Shown: piece after piece, positions 10,047-20,355 of the stretch
Layout of the letters: the number at the start of each line of letters is the position of its first letter
How positions within the stretch are numbered: the stretch's first letter is position 1
NCBI GenBank assembly: GCA_032622095.1
Contig: CP136062.1
Span: 157,782,875 to 157,846,874, forward strand
Origin: Siphonodentalium dalli
Lineage: Eukaryota; Mollusca; Scaphopoda; Gadilida; Siphonodentaliidae
DNA: 64,000 bases
Direction: 5' to 3'
Program-made: the position numbers and the translations under genes
The notes under the pieces: generated by a model
The model's input: the letters and a program-made list of their open reading frames with translations, nothing else
Told to the model about the DNA's origin: nothing
The model's database searches: none

Positions 10047-12000
10047 CAGTGTTCACGCTGTCGGTAGCCAAATTAGCCAATGGCTAATCTTTTTCGAATT
10101 TGGCTAATAAAAATTTCATTTGGCTAAAATTTTGGCTAAACTTTTTTTTACCCCAAATGTAGACTGAAAGCATGGAGTCAGAAAGCTAATTAATAAAAGC
10201 GCTCAATAGATCGACATTCAAGACGAAGTTAGGTGACGAAAGTATTTCATTATTTTCGTACTTATGAAAGATCGTTCCGTAACAGCAAAAGGTAAGCTCT
10301 AACAATTAGTGAACAGTAAACATATTTTTATTTCCAAATCTAACATAAATTTTGGCAAGTTGGTTTTCAATTCTGTGATATGAACGATCTAGTCCGAAAA
10401 TATCGAAACTGGGAATATATTGCCGACTGTACAAAGGGAAACCCGATCGCGGACAGTACAAAGGGAAACCCGATCGACAACTCTATCAACCAAGCGATCA
10501 CACAGTGATATCACACAGTGATATGCAATCATCTTTAGTTTTCACAAGACGGACATTCAAAGACGCATGGACATTAAACCGACCGTGGTTGAATCATGAC
10601 AATGTGAAGAAAGCAATATTTTGTAAAGTGTGCATTGACGCTGGTATATAAGCAATTTGTTCGTAACAGGCTGTTTTAATCTGGAGAAAGATTACGTCAC
10701 TCTGCACGAAACAGCAAAAGGTTATTATTTTACATTTAATCCCCTAATCCCCCATTGTCTGTCTGGTCACTCGCGGGGCCTCTGCACAATGCATGTTTAT
10801 GATGACATTGTATTTATGACCGTCGAGGTTTATGAGCACCAAGTGTAAGACAATAGCTTAATCAGCCAAATGTGAATCACGACATATACTTTGTGGCTAT
10901 TTGTCGTCAATACCGATACAGTCAAAATAATATGCATGCTTTTATGACAGATTGTAATTTGATAATGGCGTAACAATATTAAGTTATTAGTTTCCAGATG
11001 TCACTTAGATATTTTCGCAAGGATAAATATTTAATGATTTAAAACAAAATATTGATATAAAACAAACAAAAACAAAATTAAGAAGGACAATCCGGGTTAA
11101 CCCCCCCCCCCCCCCAAATCACTCTTTCACATAAAGATTAAAGGGGTACTGTACCCAAGATGTTGTTGTTGGTTTCTATAATCCCCGAGTCGGAGAATAA
11201 TGTAACAACTTTTCCATTTTTTGAAAGTTTGTTGAGTACGAAGTATTGTTACGGATGGCAAATTTACCGGAATGCAAAAATACAAATTGTCGTTGTCGAG
11301 TAGTTTTTGTAAAGTTTTCAACCAAATGAATCAAATAAACATTATATTATATGGTTAGTAGTCCCATATACTCATTTAAGTTAGTGTACCGTCACTAGTC
11401 AATGAGTGGCTTGGGTTTTCTCTCCGTATAAGCATAATGTTTCAAACGATCGTGTGTGCAATTGTTTTCCTAATCCAATATCCCTCAATTATAATTTGAT
11501 TACGTTTTGTACACGGAAATTCGAATTTTAAGAGACGCCATTTTATGGCTGGAGCCATAAAATCAATTTATATTAAATTATTAACTTTTAAATTATTAAA
11601 TTTTAAGATAGCCTATTAACCTGAGCGTTTACAGAATACATCTTCGACTCAAATTACTTATATTTCTATATAGTATCGATAATAGATCGTTGTTATCACC
11701 GGGAATTTATTGAAAATGGCGTACAGTACCCCTTTAATAATTTTTTAATAAATGATATATATAAAAATACTTCTAGTTCATAAAAATTATTTAAATTATT
11801 GAGTATTTTACCTGTGTCTGTTAGATTTTACGTTTTAGTCATCAATTGTGAACCGACCAGAAAACGATGATTTAATTTGGCCAAAGTTTTTTTTAATTTG
11901 GCCAAAAAACATTTGGCTAAAGTTTTTTTCATTTGGCTAATAAAATTTTCATTTGGCTAAACTTTTGGCTAAAGTTTTTTTCGGTCCAGCGTGAACACTG
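10047..12000. mobile_element. hAT-type non-autonomous element
   Basis: The ends are CAGTGTTCACGCTG and CAGCGTGAACACTG, flanked by the perfect 8-bp direct repeat GTTACTGT (10039-10046 and 12001-12008). An 8-bp target duplication with CAGTG-type termini is the signature of hAT elements. Subterminal regions are rich in TTTGGCTAA words in both orientations, which are candidate transposase-binding repeats. There is no transposase frame. A TTAA-flanked MITE is nested inside at 11142-11733. A shorter relative lies at 29563-29913. Confidence 0.88.
11142..11733 (-). mobile_element. TTAA-flanked MITE, copy A (nested in the hAT element)
   Basis: The termini are AGGGGTACTGTAC and GTACAGTACCCCT with TTAA on both sides (11138-11141, 11734-11737). 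It is homologous to copies at 21440-21988 and 62114-62630, but in the opposite orientation. It shares GTTGTTGTTGGTTTCTATA near one end and GAATTTATTGAAAATGGCG near the other. Six of six ends in the three copies carry TTAA, as expected for piggyBac-like insertion. A TA duplication with a longer terminal repeat cannot be excluded because TTAA is palindromic. Confidence 0.8.
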
Positions 12001-12008
12001 GTTACTGT

Positions 12009-12490
12009 ACACTACGGGTATTGTACACTAAATCCGGTCATTTGCGTGACCATCTCCGTTTATACTCAAAATAATGTATGCAACAAATGAATGAATTTGA
12101 GCCAGGGTGAGTGCAAAATACACTCATGTGCTCTATGAACGATGTAAACAGCATGATAATTATAATGAAAATGAGTTTAGCGAACCATCACCAATTCATT
12201 ATAATTACCATGTTGTTTACGTCTATCATAGGGCGCGTGAGTTATATCGCATTCATTCCTGGCTCAAATTCATTTATTTGTTGCATATTTTCTGTTGAGT
12301 ATAATAGGAGATGGCCCCATAAATGGCTGGATTTAGTGTGCAGTCCCCCTTTAAACATGTTGACAAACATTAATGTTTTAACTTTTTCACATATTTGTTA
12401 TAGTTTATGACGATGTCTGGTTGTTTATTTACACACATCTGTTGTTTATTTTTAATGGCGAGATGCCTATAGTTGTTTTAATATTGAATA
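12009..12490. other. No gene recognised
   Basis: This is AT-rich sequence with only short chance frames. An imperfect inverted pair (ATGAATGAATTTGAGCC near 12085 and GGCTCAAATTCATTTATT near 12261) suggests another decayed foldback. The downstream edge adjoins the polyadenylation signals of the proposed - strand gene. Confidence 0.35.
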
Positions 12491-12512
12491 AAAAACGAAT
12501 ATTGTAACATTG

Positions 12513-12710
12513 TTTTATTGTTTTATTTATCAATATCATATAGCCCCATCTTCTTGTGTGGCAACATCTTTGACTGATTACACCTGGCCTTTTCCCACCG
12601 GACTCCGAGAGTGCATTTGAGGAACGAATTACGTCCTGTCGATATCGTACATTCTTTCTGCCTCCCGGGTATATAGTCGTTTTCTTTCAGCAGAATCGAA
12701 TGTGTGATTT
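12513..12710 (-). CDS. Candidate terminal exon of a - strand gene
   Basis: The exon begins after a TTTTATCTTTCAG acceptor (AG at 12712-12711). In the frame that joins the exon at 12833-12976 it reads NHTFDSAERKRLYTREAER and then MYDIDRT, and stops with TAA at 12631-12629. About 100 bases of 3' untranslated sequence follow, with two AATAAA signals on the - strand (complement of 12522-12527 and 12513-12518). The intron is only 122 bases with GTAAGT...CAG ends. The protein is rich in charged residues and I do not recognise it. Another frame is also open across both exons but would stop inside the polyadenylation signal, so I prefer this one. Confidence 0.5.
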
Positions 12711-12832
12711 CTGAAAGATAAAATGGGTGGTTTTGTTGATTAACAATAATGAATGGTCATAATATGGCTGTAGTCCGTACAACGATTAGAAAGATGTGAG
12801 CGACCGATCTACCACGAAACTGTGGTACTTAC

Positions 12833-12976
12833 CTGGGTACGATATCGGCAGGAAGTGATCCCGGTTGTTCGAGGCATATTCTGCAATTCTCGTGGTCCGG
12901 TCCCGCGTCGTCTGTTTGTTCGGCTTCCTCAACCAAGTTGTATACCGTTCCTCGTTTGGTGCAGAAGGAAAACCTC
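12833..12976 (-). CDS. Candidate internal exon of a - strand gene
   Basis: The exon is bounded by ATATATAG at the acceptor (AG at 12978-12977) and CCCAG|GTAAGT at the donor. In the preferred frame it reads RFSFCTKRGTVYNLVEEAE, then an acidic stretch and ENCRICLEQPGSLPADIVPR. It has three cysteines and no transmembrane segment. The exon begins in the third base of a codon and ends with two bases of an Arg codon that the next exon completes. The family is unknown. I found no upstream exon or start codon, so the gene is partial here. The composition is noticeably more GC-rich than its flanks, which supports coding. Confidence 0.5.
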
Positions 12977-12984
12977 CTATATAT

Positions 12985-13720
12985 AAAAGAGATTAACTTG
13001 AAAAAGTTGCCAAAAGATGTGAAAATAAGAGAAACTCAAAAACTAAATAAGCGAATATGCAGCTTTATATAGAGGTAAATTGAAAACGGTATAATAACTA
13101 AGTTATTATTGTTGCACGGGAATACATACTTTTATGTATCTATCAGTGAAATATTTAGGGTTTTGTTGAGATATAATTATGATAGTGGGGTAGGTGTCAT
13201 TCATTTAGTCTAAGCCGAATGGTATGATAATTACCCCGCTAGCATTAATCCTCAATGTTAGAATAATTTTCAAAAGAAAAACATTTAGACTTTGACAGTG
13301 CATGGTGGGCAAACGGATCTGATAACAAATCAACACAAGGACACTTTAAACAAGAAAACCATAGTCAGAAATGGTAACGCCACCAAGATTATAGTATTAC
13401 ATATAAATAGAAATTATAAAAAAAATACATAAAATATTTTGATAACAATTGCGTTTAAACAAGTAATCCTTCAAATTATTACTAACAAAGCAAGTAAACG
13501 ACTGTGGGGTCACTCAACAGATTATAAAGACTTGGACTTAGTATGCTGTAAATACTAAAATTTAAATGAAATATTTAAAAGATAAAATTTAGCAAGTAGT
13601 AAAAGTTAATTTTCTCATTTGGTTTTTTTGTTTGTTAAATAAAGCAATAATTTAAATGTAACATTTGTTTTTTTTTAAATGATTGACCGTGGCTCTTCCA
13701 ATAATTGCGCGACTGACCTG
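12985..13720. other. No feature recognised
   Basis: This is AT-rich DNA, upstream of the - strand candidate gene. I looked for further exons ending in a GTAAGT-type donor on the - strand and found none that I could defend. Confidence 0.3.
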
Positions 13721-13724
13721 GTCA

Positions 13725-13955
13725 ATTGTTCTTAAGAAGTTGTTTTGAGAATTACTATGGAGGGAAATAGTTATGGCTGTGGCTTCGCAAGTAATTAACT
13801 TGGTGACGTGGTGTTAACATATCTGAACTCCAGTAAACCAAGGACGCTCCATACCAAATATAAGGTAAATGAATAATTCTTTAGAAGTTGTTTTAAGATT
13901 TACTATGGAGCGAAAGAATTGTGGTGCTGGCTTCGCAACTATTTGACCTCATTGT
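13725..13955. repeat. Diverged tandem duplication (~140-bp spacing)
   Basis: TTAAGAAGTTGTTTTGAGAA with ACTATGGAG and GGCTTCGCAA near 13731-13790 recurs as TTAGAAGTTGTTTTAAGATT with ACTATGGAG and GGCTTCGCAA near 13881-13940. No open frame is shared. Confidence 0.6.
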
Positions 13956-14344
13956 AACAAATATAAATATTAGTCACTCAGGCAATAGATGTATCTATTC
14001 TGTATATTAAGTTATTGGGTCTTACGTGTCTTGAGATGTCTAAATGATTTTCGATGGACAGATCGCACAAGGGACCCACGCCAATCTTCTGTTGGGATTC
14101 CAATTGTTGGCTTATTAAATATGCACATATGCTTAAGATACAGTCGCGCGCGAAGCACGCTCCCGTAAGTCAGGTTTTGGATCCCAGTTAATGACAATAT
14201 CATTGAAATAATCGGTTTCCCCCAATAAACATCCATATATTCAATATACATGTTTTGGAGCAGAATTAGGCAGTCCATATTGGACGCCATCATGGAATTT
14301 ATTTTGTTTTGTTTTAATTTTCACACATATTTATTAGTTATGTG

Positions 14345-14875
14345 GATGGAGTTCACATTAAACCTCACATCCTTATATTGGTTACAGTAATGCCCAAAGT
14401 AATTGACCACTTAACCAGATCAGACTTATTGGTAATTTTTCAGGATTTAAAATCCTGAAATTTTACAAATTCTGCTCTGGTTAAGTGGTCAATTACTTTG
14501 ATCATTACTGTATGAGGATTGAGTTATCATTAAACCTCAAATCCTTATATTGGTTACAGTAATGCCCAAAGTAATTGACCACTTAACCACAGCAGAATTA
14601 TGGGTATTTTTTCAGCATTTAAAATCCTGATAAATTACCCATTATTCTGCTGTGCTTAAGTGGTCAATTACTTTGAACATTACTGTATGAGGATTGAGTT
14701 ATCATTAAACCTCAAATCCTTATATTGGTTACAGTAAAGCCCAAAATAATTGACCACTTAACCACAGCATAATTATGGGTAATTTTTCAGGATTTAAAAT
14801 CATGAAAAAATACCCATAATTTTGCTGTGGTTAAGTGATCAATTAATTTGGACATTACTGTTTGTAGATGGAGTT
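14345..14875. repeat. Tandem triplet of ~126-bp foldbacks (TA-flanked)
   Basis: Three hairpin units (14385-14510, 14557-14685, 14732-14860) have terminal repeats of roughly 50 bases, starting CAGTAATGCCCAAAGTAATT and ending in CATTACTG. They are separated by a conserved ~45-bp spacer containing AACCTCAAATCCTTATATTG. The period is 172-175 bases. TA lies next to most ends, as for mariner-type MITEs. Because the spacer is repeated too, the array probably arose by tandem amplification of one insertion plus its flank, not by three independent insertions. Confidence 0.85.
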
Positions 14876-15149
14876 AAACCTCACAACAGTGTGTTGGGAA
14901 TTTGGACCTTGACTTGGGACCTTTGGTTTTTAACTCAACAAATGCGCGTACACCATATACACAAATTTCTTATGTAACCAGAGTTTTTCTTGGATAAGAT
15001 GAGTTTGAAGCCTGCTAACATTTCAAAATGTTGTCAGTTTTGTATTCCCTGCAGCGGAACTCGACGCATTGAAGCAAAAGTTACAAGAGATAAAATGTGT
15101 ACGTAACGAGACTATAATACAAATGAAAAAATAAATTCAGGGAGGGGTG

Positions 15150-15860
15150 GGCGATACAGGGAACTAAGGGTTGAACCGATATAAATTTATAGAGCGATAA
15201 TGACCAATGTTGACATATTATGCATCTAAACTCTACTGAACATTGCAACAAGGCTGTAAAATAAGGGGTGTCAGAATTTTAGTCATCTCTATATAGTGCC
15301 ATAATAGTCATTTATGGACTTCTATAAGATGTTGGGTTGGTTATATGGACTCTGAGAAAAAGGGGTTTGTACCGATGAACTGACATAAATTAGTGGAGCG
15401 ATGTTGTCATGTAATATATCGCGACTGTACCAAAGCAGCAATGATATAAAATTGGGGGGGGGGGGTCTGAAATTATCTCTATGTCTATAGATGGCACCAG
15501 GATTATATAGAAAGGAATAGCAATTGATATACGTATACGGTATACTATAGTAATACCATAGACATATAAGTACAAGTATCACGCGATACAATATTACGTA
15601 ACGTGACTATACCGATGAAAGAAATAAATAAATTGGACCGGGATTAGAGGTTGGGTTGGTTATATGTGGATGATTGGATATGGAATTCATACCGATGAAA
15701 CGATACAAATTAGTGGAGCGATAAAGACCAATGTTGACACTTAGTCAGGCTATGCGGGAGAAAATAGGGGTTGATACGATAGACCAAAATAAAATTGTCG
15801 GGTGATAATGACCAATGTTGATGTATAAAGTAACGCGACTGTACTGTCGCACAATTATCA
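15150..15860. repeat. Degenerate repeat region (~240-bp period)
   Basis: Blocks containing ACCGATGAA-type words, AAATTAGTGGAGCGATAA and GACCAATGTTGACA recur near 15180, 15370, 15690 and 15790, interspersed with ACGCGACTGTAC words. A poly-G tract lies near 15455. No coding frame is preserved between copies. Confidence 0.55.
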
Positions 15861-15936
15861 GGTGTAACCGGTCAAATATGGACTCTAGTGCCAATATGGA
15901 ACAGCTCAGAAAATATTTGCAAGGCCCAAAAAATTA

Positions 15937-16290
15937 TTTAACATGGCATTTGCCATTAAAATCGATTTATGTCAATAAAACTGTCATTTTTTAAAATTTT
16001 AAGCTGAGACTTGGTGTTTGTGCGTGGGATAGTTATATATTCCTAAAAATACAGAGTACAGCACGTAATTATGTTTTAGATGGAAGAAATGAATTGTTTT
16101 CAATGATAAAATTTAACATGGCATTTGCCATTAAAATCGATTTATGTCAATAAAACTGTCATTTTTCAAAATTTTAAGCTGAAACTTGGTGTATGTGCGT
16201 GGGATACATATATATTCCTAAAATGACCAGTCCAGCGCGTAATTATGTTTTAGATGGAAGAAATTGAATTTGTTTTCGATAATAAATTTT
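15937..16290. repeat. Tandem duplication, ~175-bp unit, two copies
   Basis: Both units begin TTAACATGGCATTTGCCATT and contain AAAACTGTCATTTTT, ACTTGGTGT.TGTGCGTGGG and GTAATTATGTTTTAGATGG. Divergence is low, so the duplication is fairly recent. Confidence 0.85.
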
Positions 16291-16594
16291 CAGCGTGGAC
16301 GGGTCATTCCGGTCAACCCGGTCATCGAGTGCGCTCAATTTGTAAACAAAGTTTTGGTCAATAGTCGTTTTGGTCAAACTATCCCTTTTTAGACCGGGAC
16401 AGCGGATCCGAATAGTAGCTAAGATGTATTTAGATAGAATTATCAAAAGAATTTGACCGATTCGGGTGTAGTTTAAGAGAATAGAGTGGAGAAATCTTGG
16501 TGATAATTCCAGAAAATAAAGATGGCTGAGAATATTCACAATGAAACTACCCACAATTCACTTCACCACACCGGGGGGGGGGGGGGGGGTTCGC

Positions 16595-17040
16595 AATGGG
16601 TTACACATTATTTTTAGTCTATCAAATTATTTATATTTTCAACAACAAGTGACTTTAAGTTTACAATTTCAGCCTATCCTGACTCTATTGATACGATTTA
16701 TCATATTTTCATAAACATATTATACACCGGTGGCGTTAACTTTACAATTTCGGCATCTACGTGATTCTATCGGTACGATTGAGTAATGGTACAAAACAAA
16801 ATGTTCAAGAATACATTAGGGGCTCCCAATGGGTTATTTATTATTTTCAGTCTATCAAATTATTTATATTTTCAACAACATATTATTACACCGGTGACTT
16901 TATGTTTACAATTTCAGCCTGTCCTGACTCTATCGATACGATTTATCATATTTTCATAAACATATTATACACCGGTGACGTTAACTTTACAATTTCGGCA
17001 TCTACGTGATTCTATCGGTACGATTGAGTAAGGTACACAA
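16595..17040. repeat. Direct repeat, ~220-bp unit, two copies
   Basis: CAATGGGTTA...TTTTAGTCTATCAAATTATT and GATACGATTTATCATATTTT with TTCGGCATCTACGTGATTCT occur twice (16595-16790 and 16829-17035). A poly-G run of about 16 precedes the first copy near 16575. Confidence 0.8.
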
Positions 17041-17366
17041 AATCTCCTAGAATACATTCGCCCTGTCCGCCACACAATATCAAACTCACAGAAGCTAGAA
17101 ACACCACAGGTGGCGTAAATAGCGCCTATGAATTTAGCTGTCTTGGGAATTCCGTTTCGACGAGGTGTGTATGATTGATGTGACCATAGTTCAAAACAAT
17201 TTTGACTTGATCATATCATTAAAAGACAGAATCACGCCATATCGGTGCCAATTTTTTTTTAATGCAGTGAAATGTTTGGACTGCCGCCATTATGTTCTAC
17301 CACCTCGAATTTCCTCATTCAAATCTTTTCATCACACATATATATTAATAAACTAATGATATCATA
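17041..17366. other. No feature recognised
   Basis: This is a short AT-rich stretch between a direct repeat and the Tigger-type element. It has no exon or repeat that I can support. Confidence 0.3.
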
Positions 17367-17368
17367 TA

Positions 17369-18110
17369 CAGTTAAACTTCGTTAAGTCGAATCGCAAGGG
17401 ACCGCTGGATTACTTCGAGTTATCCGAGTGTTCGACTTAAACGTTTCGTCCATTTGGTGACCACAAATTCCAACTAGTTGAATTCATATCGATCCGAAAT
17501 TAACTGTTTTCAACCGTGTGCACGCTATACACCCACAGGCAGTGACTATGTTGATAACATACAACAGACGAGATGATATTTGTTAAGATTATTTATTGAA
17601 TAATATAATAAAAACACAGAATATGATCAGAAAACATCAACAAATTCGCGGTAGAAATAAAAAAATTACATTTGACCCGGAAGTGGTTACAATAGTTTTT
17701 ACAAAAATTGGGAATCAGGATTGGAAGTGACTGGTGATCAGGGACTGCGGTTTCTTCATGTATCTGGTAGTTGATTCTTTCTTTATTTTATCGCTGATTC
17801 CCAGCATTTTCATGAGGTCGTCGGCCGTGTTTGCTTGCGCCATAAGATAACGCATCACAATGTCGCAGCTATGCATTGCGTCATCAAATAGTCGGGTCGG
17901 GTTTGTTGCACTCTTTTTTCTTGATCCACGTTGACAAAGTACTGGCTGCGACTTTAAACATTTTAGCGATCTCTGATTTTGATTTCTGACCGCTTTCGAC
18001 GAGAATTAGGGCTTCGTATTTCATCTCAATGCTGTGCGTCTCAAGTTTCCTCTTTGTTCCTTTGCCGCCGGTCGCTGAAGTCGCTGCAAGAAGCCGTTCT
18101 TCTATGTATA
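17369..18110 (-). mobile_element. Tigger/pogo transposon deletion derivative
   Basis: The right end has the Tigger-type terminal repeat CAGTTAAACTTCGTTAAGTC, preceded by TA (17367-17368), the Tc1/mariner target. On the - strand, from about 18084 to 17884, lies a CENP-B/psq-type helix-turn-helix: KRKLETHSIEMKYEALILVE ... KSKSEIAKMFKVAASTLSTW. Directly after it, in a shifted frame, comes what looks like the transposase C-terminal tail (17870-17728), including MHSCDIVMRYLMAQANTADD and ending SHFQS-stop. The whole DDE catalytic core is missing, so an internal deletion joined the two ends. The upstream terminal repeat was not found, so that end is truncated too. Confidence 0.8.
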
Positions 18111-18489
18111 GTATAAAAACAACCCACGTCGTAACATTCGTAAATTGTATGGTTCCAATGATAACAAAACAGACCACACGGTTAATATAAAACAATTTAA
18201 TGGTAAACAATCTGAAACGGTTATTTGTTCACATTTGGACAACGTATTTTCAATAAAGTTAGAACTGATGTACACATCCATTAATTTCAGACGTTGAAAG
18301 AAGATAGCAAACCATTTATTAAAATCAAATGCAGTCAATTTGCATGGTATTTTGGTTGAATTATATTCAGTTGAATTGTGGCGTAAATACACCCAAATAA
18401 TTTGGCGATTGACCAGTATGACAATTGGTGTGAACCCCTCATCGTTGGTTGAATTTGCTCAAACACGTAATCGATAATATATACTTGCC

Positions 18490-19715
18490 TTCTTGGATCC
18501 ATCCGAACATGGATCTGCTTTATGGTGTTGCCAATGAAGGAACCAAACCGTTCCCTGTCCTCGCCTGTCATTCATTGTCAGTTCTGAGAAGAATGTTTCT
18601 CCAACCATGCTAGAAAATGCACGCACGTTATAACTACCAGAATGGCAGTAAATGTAAAGCCAAGTCTTTGCGTCAATACTTGCAAGAAGTGCTTCCCATA
18701 ACTGTATCGGCCAACCACTGACGTGCATCGTACGTGGTGGAAAGACACGTGGTGGAAAACGACTTCTAAGATAATCCCGCAGTCTTATTCTATCCATGGC
18801 CGATATCCCAGGCTTATCTTCGGATTGCCACCACGATCTTACATCATTGCATAACTCTGCACACGCGATATCCCCATTCGATATCATGCAATCTTCAACT
18901 GACTCTGAGAAGTGAGCCAGTGCCATAGAAACAGACATTGGGTTTGTTACCTCTTCAACCATAATAGGAGTCAACAGAGTGTTTCTTTGTTTGGCTACTT
19001 TCATCCACCCGTCATTAGTCAAATTATCAAGACCACCTTTGCATGATTTCCTTCGTGTTCTTGTCAACAAATGAGTGGCGTCAATACATCTAACTTCGTA
19101 CAGGCCTCGAACTTCGCTGAATTCTGGTTTATAGAACCATTGCACCTCTTTTCTAATTTCTAATTTCTGACGACCATTTTTCTAATTTATCAGGCCAGAC
19201 GAACTCTGCCAAAGCCACGTTCAGATCAAACTTGTGAACTTTCTTCCTCAAAACATCCGTCGCTAATTCCGATAACAATCTGGGTGAAAATTTCCTAGCA
19301 CTTTTCTTAGGAGGCCTAATAATTTTAAATAACTCTCTGGATACATTCTTTTTTTTTGCGTGGAGTGATTTTGATTGAGTATGGTTCTGGTGATTTTGTT
19401 TTCTGGGCAGAATTGTAGCCGTGTCTGGAGAAGCCTGATAATGGAGATTTCCCACACGTTATTTTCGTTATTTTTTTTTTTTTTTGTAGTGTTTGTGGAG
19501 TAAGAGTAGAACGGTGTCGCTTGTGGCGTCGGGGTGATTTTTTAGCACTCTGGTGGATTGCTACTACTGTGTGTAACACAAGAGTAGAAACAATGTCATG
19601 TCCAATAACTTGAGATATATCTAATGGTAGTCTACATGAATGCGTTTCCTTTGTTGTTTTTCTCCTTCGTCTCAATCCTTGAAGCGACAGCTTACTTTTT
19701 GGTTTCATGATGTAC
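18490..19715 (-). pseudogene. Broken intronless ORF of an unnamed, probably repeat-borne family
   Basis: Four open pieces follow each other on the - strand. Piece 1 is 19708-about 19490, starting MKPKSKLSLQGLRRRRK. Piece 2 is 19455-19153, through ALAEFVWPDKLEKWSSEIR. Piece 3 is 19145-about 18555, with RCIDATHLLTRTRRKSCKGG, WPIQLWEALLASIDAKTW and FSSMVGETFFSEL. Piece 4 is about 18550-18490, with FIGNTIKQIHVRMDPRR. Pieces 1 and 2 are separated by a poly-A tract, 2 and 3 by a 7-bp tandem duplication, and 3 and 4 by a small indel. I believe similar multi-copy proteins exist in marine invertebrates, but I cannot name the family or its function. A TTTGCAG acceptor sits seven bases before the start codon. 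It is not functional as it stands. Confidence 0.65.
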
Positions 19716-20355
19716 CTGCAAATGAGAATGAGTAATTGTTACAGTTATAATTAAAAGCAGATTTAATATGTGTCACATGCATGTACATTGTGTTAGTTAT
19801 ATCACGAGATTTGAGTCGGGCCTGCATGTATATTATATGGGGTTGTGGACACATACACATATATTGGATAGCTTAGTGGATTGAAAAGTCTCCACTCAGC
19901 ATTATCCACAGTTTGTCACAATGCACATGCATGAAGCTGACTAACTTTTCGTGACCTTATGTGTACACTTTAACAATATACTGGTTGTCAGAGAAGAACG
20001 GAGTTAAGAAGGTGAATTAAACCAGCATTAAACAAAGATGCAATGCCTGCATGTCGGTATAAAGTCCACGGGAGTTCTATTTTAAAGGTATACATAATTA
20101 ATTTTTACAAGACAGTTTGCATTAACAATAAAATTCGTGTTGACTCATGGTGATCAACAACCATGCATTAATAGCGCCAGTAACCTATATGTATAACTTA
20201 ACCACATGTTTTACATCTGAGGTAAATATTTTAATTTATTACACCAGTTGAATAGTATCGTAATTAGGCGGTTTGCTTGGGCCATACATTTATAATCTTC
20301 AAGTCGTCTCAGTATATGGCGAAATTCCAGTATATAAAGCCTGCGTCTTGCTATA
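19716..20355. other. No feature recognised
   Basis: This AT-rich stretch lies between the broken ORF and the inverted duplication copy 2. There is no exon on the - strand that would continue the exon-1 copy at 20851-20893 in phase. The CAG acceptor at 19716-19718 would give an immediate stop if joined to it. Confidence 0.35.

Noticed and set aside
11101-11115. Homopolymer C/G tracts (also near 15455, 16575, 26596, 34780)
   Set aside because: They look like simple slippage tracts with no associated structure. They could be assembly weak points but carry no feature.
19325-19708. Exon-1 copy at 20851-20893 spliced to the ORF starting at 19708
   Set aside because: The CAG acceptor at 19716-19718 joined to the phase-1 exon gives GGT ACA TCA TGA, a stop within four codons.
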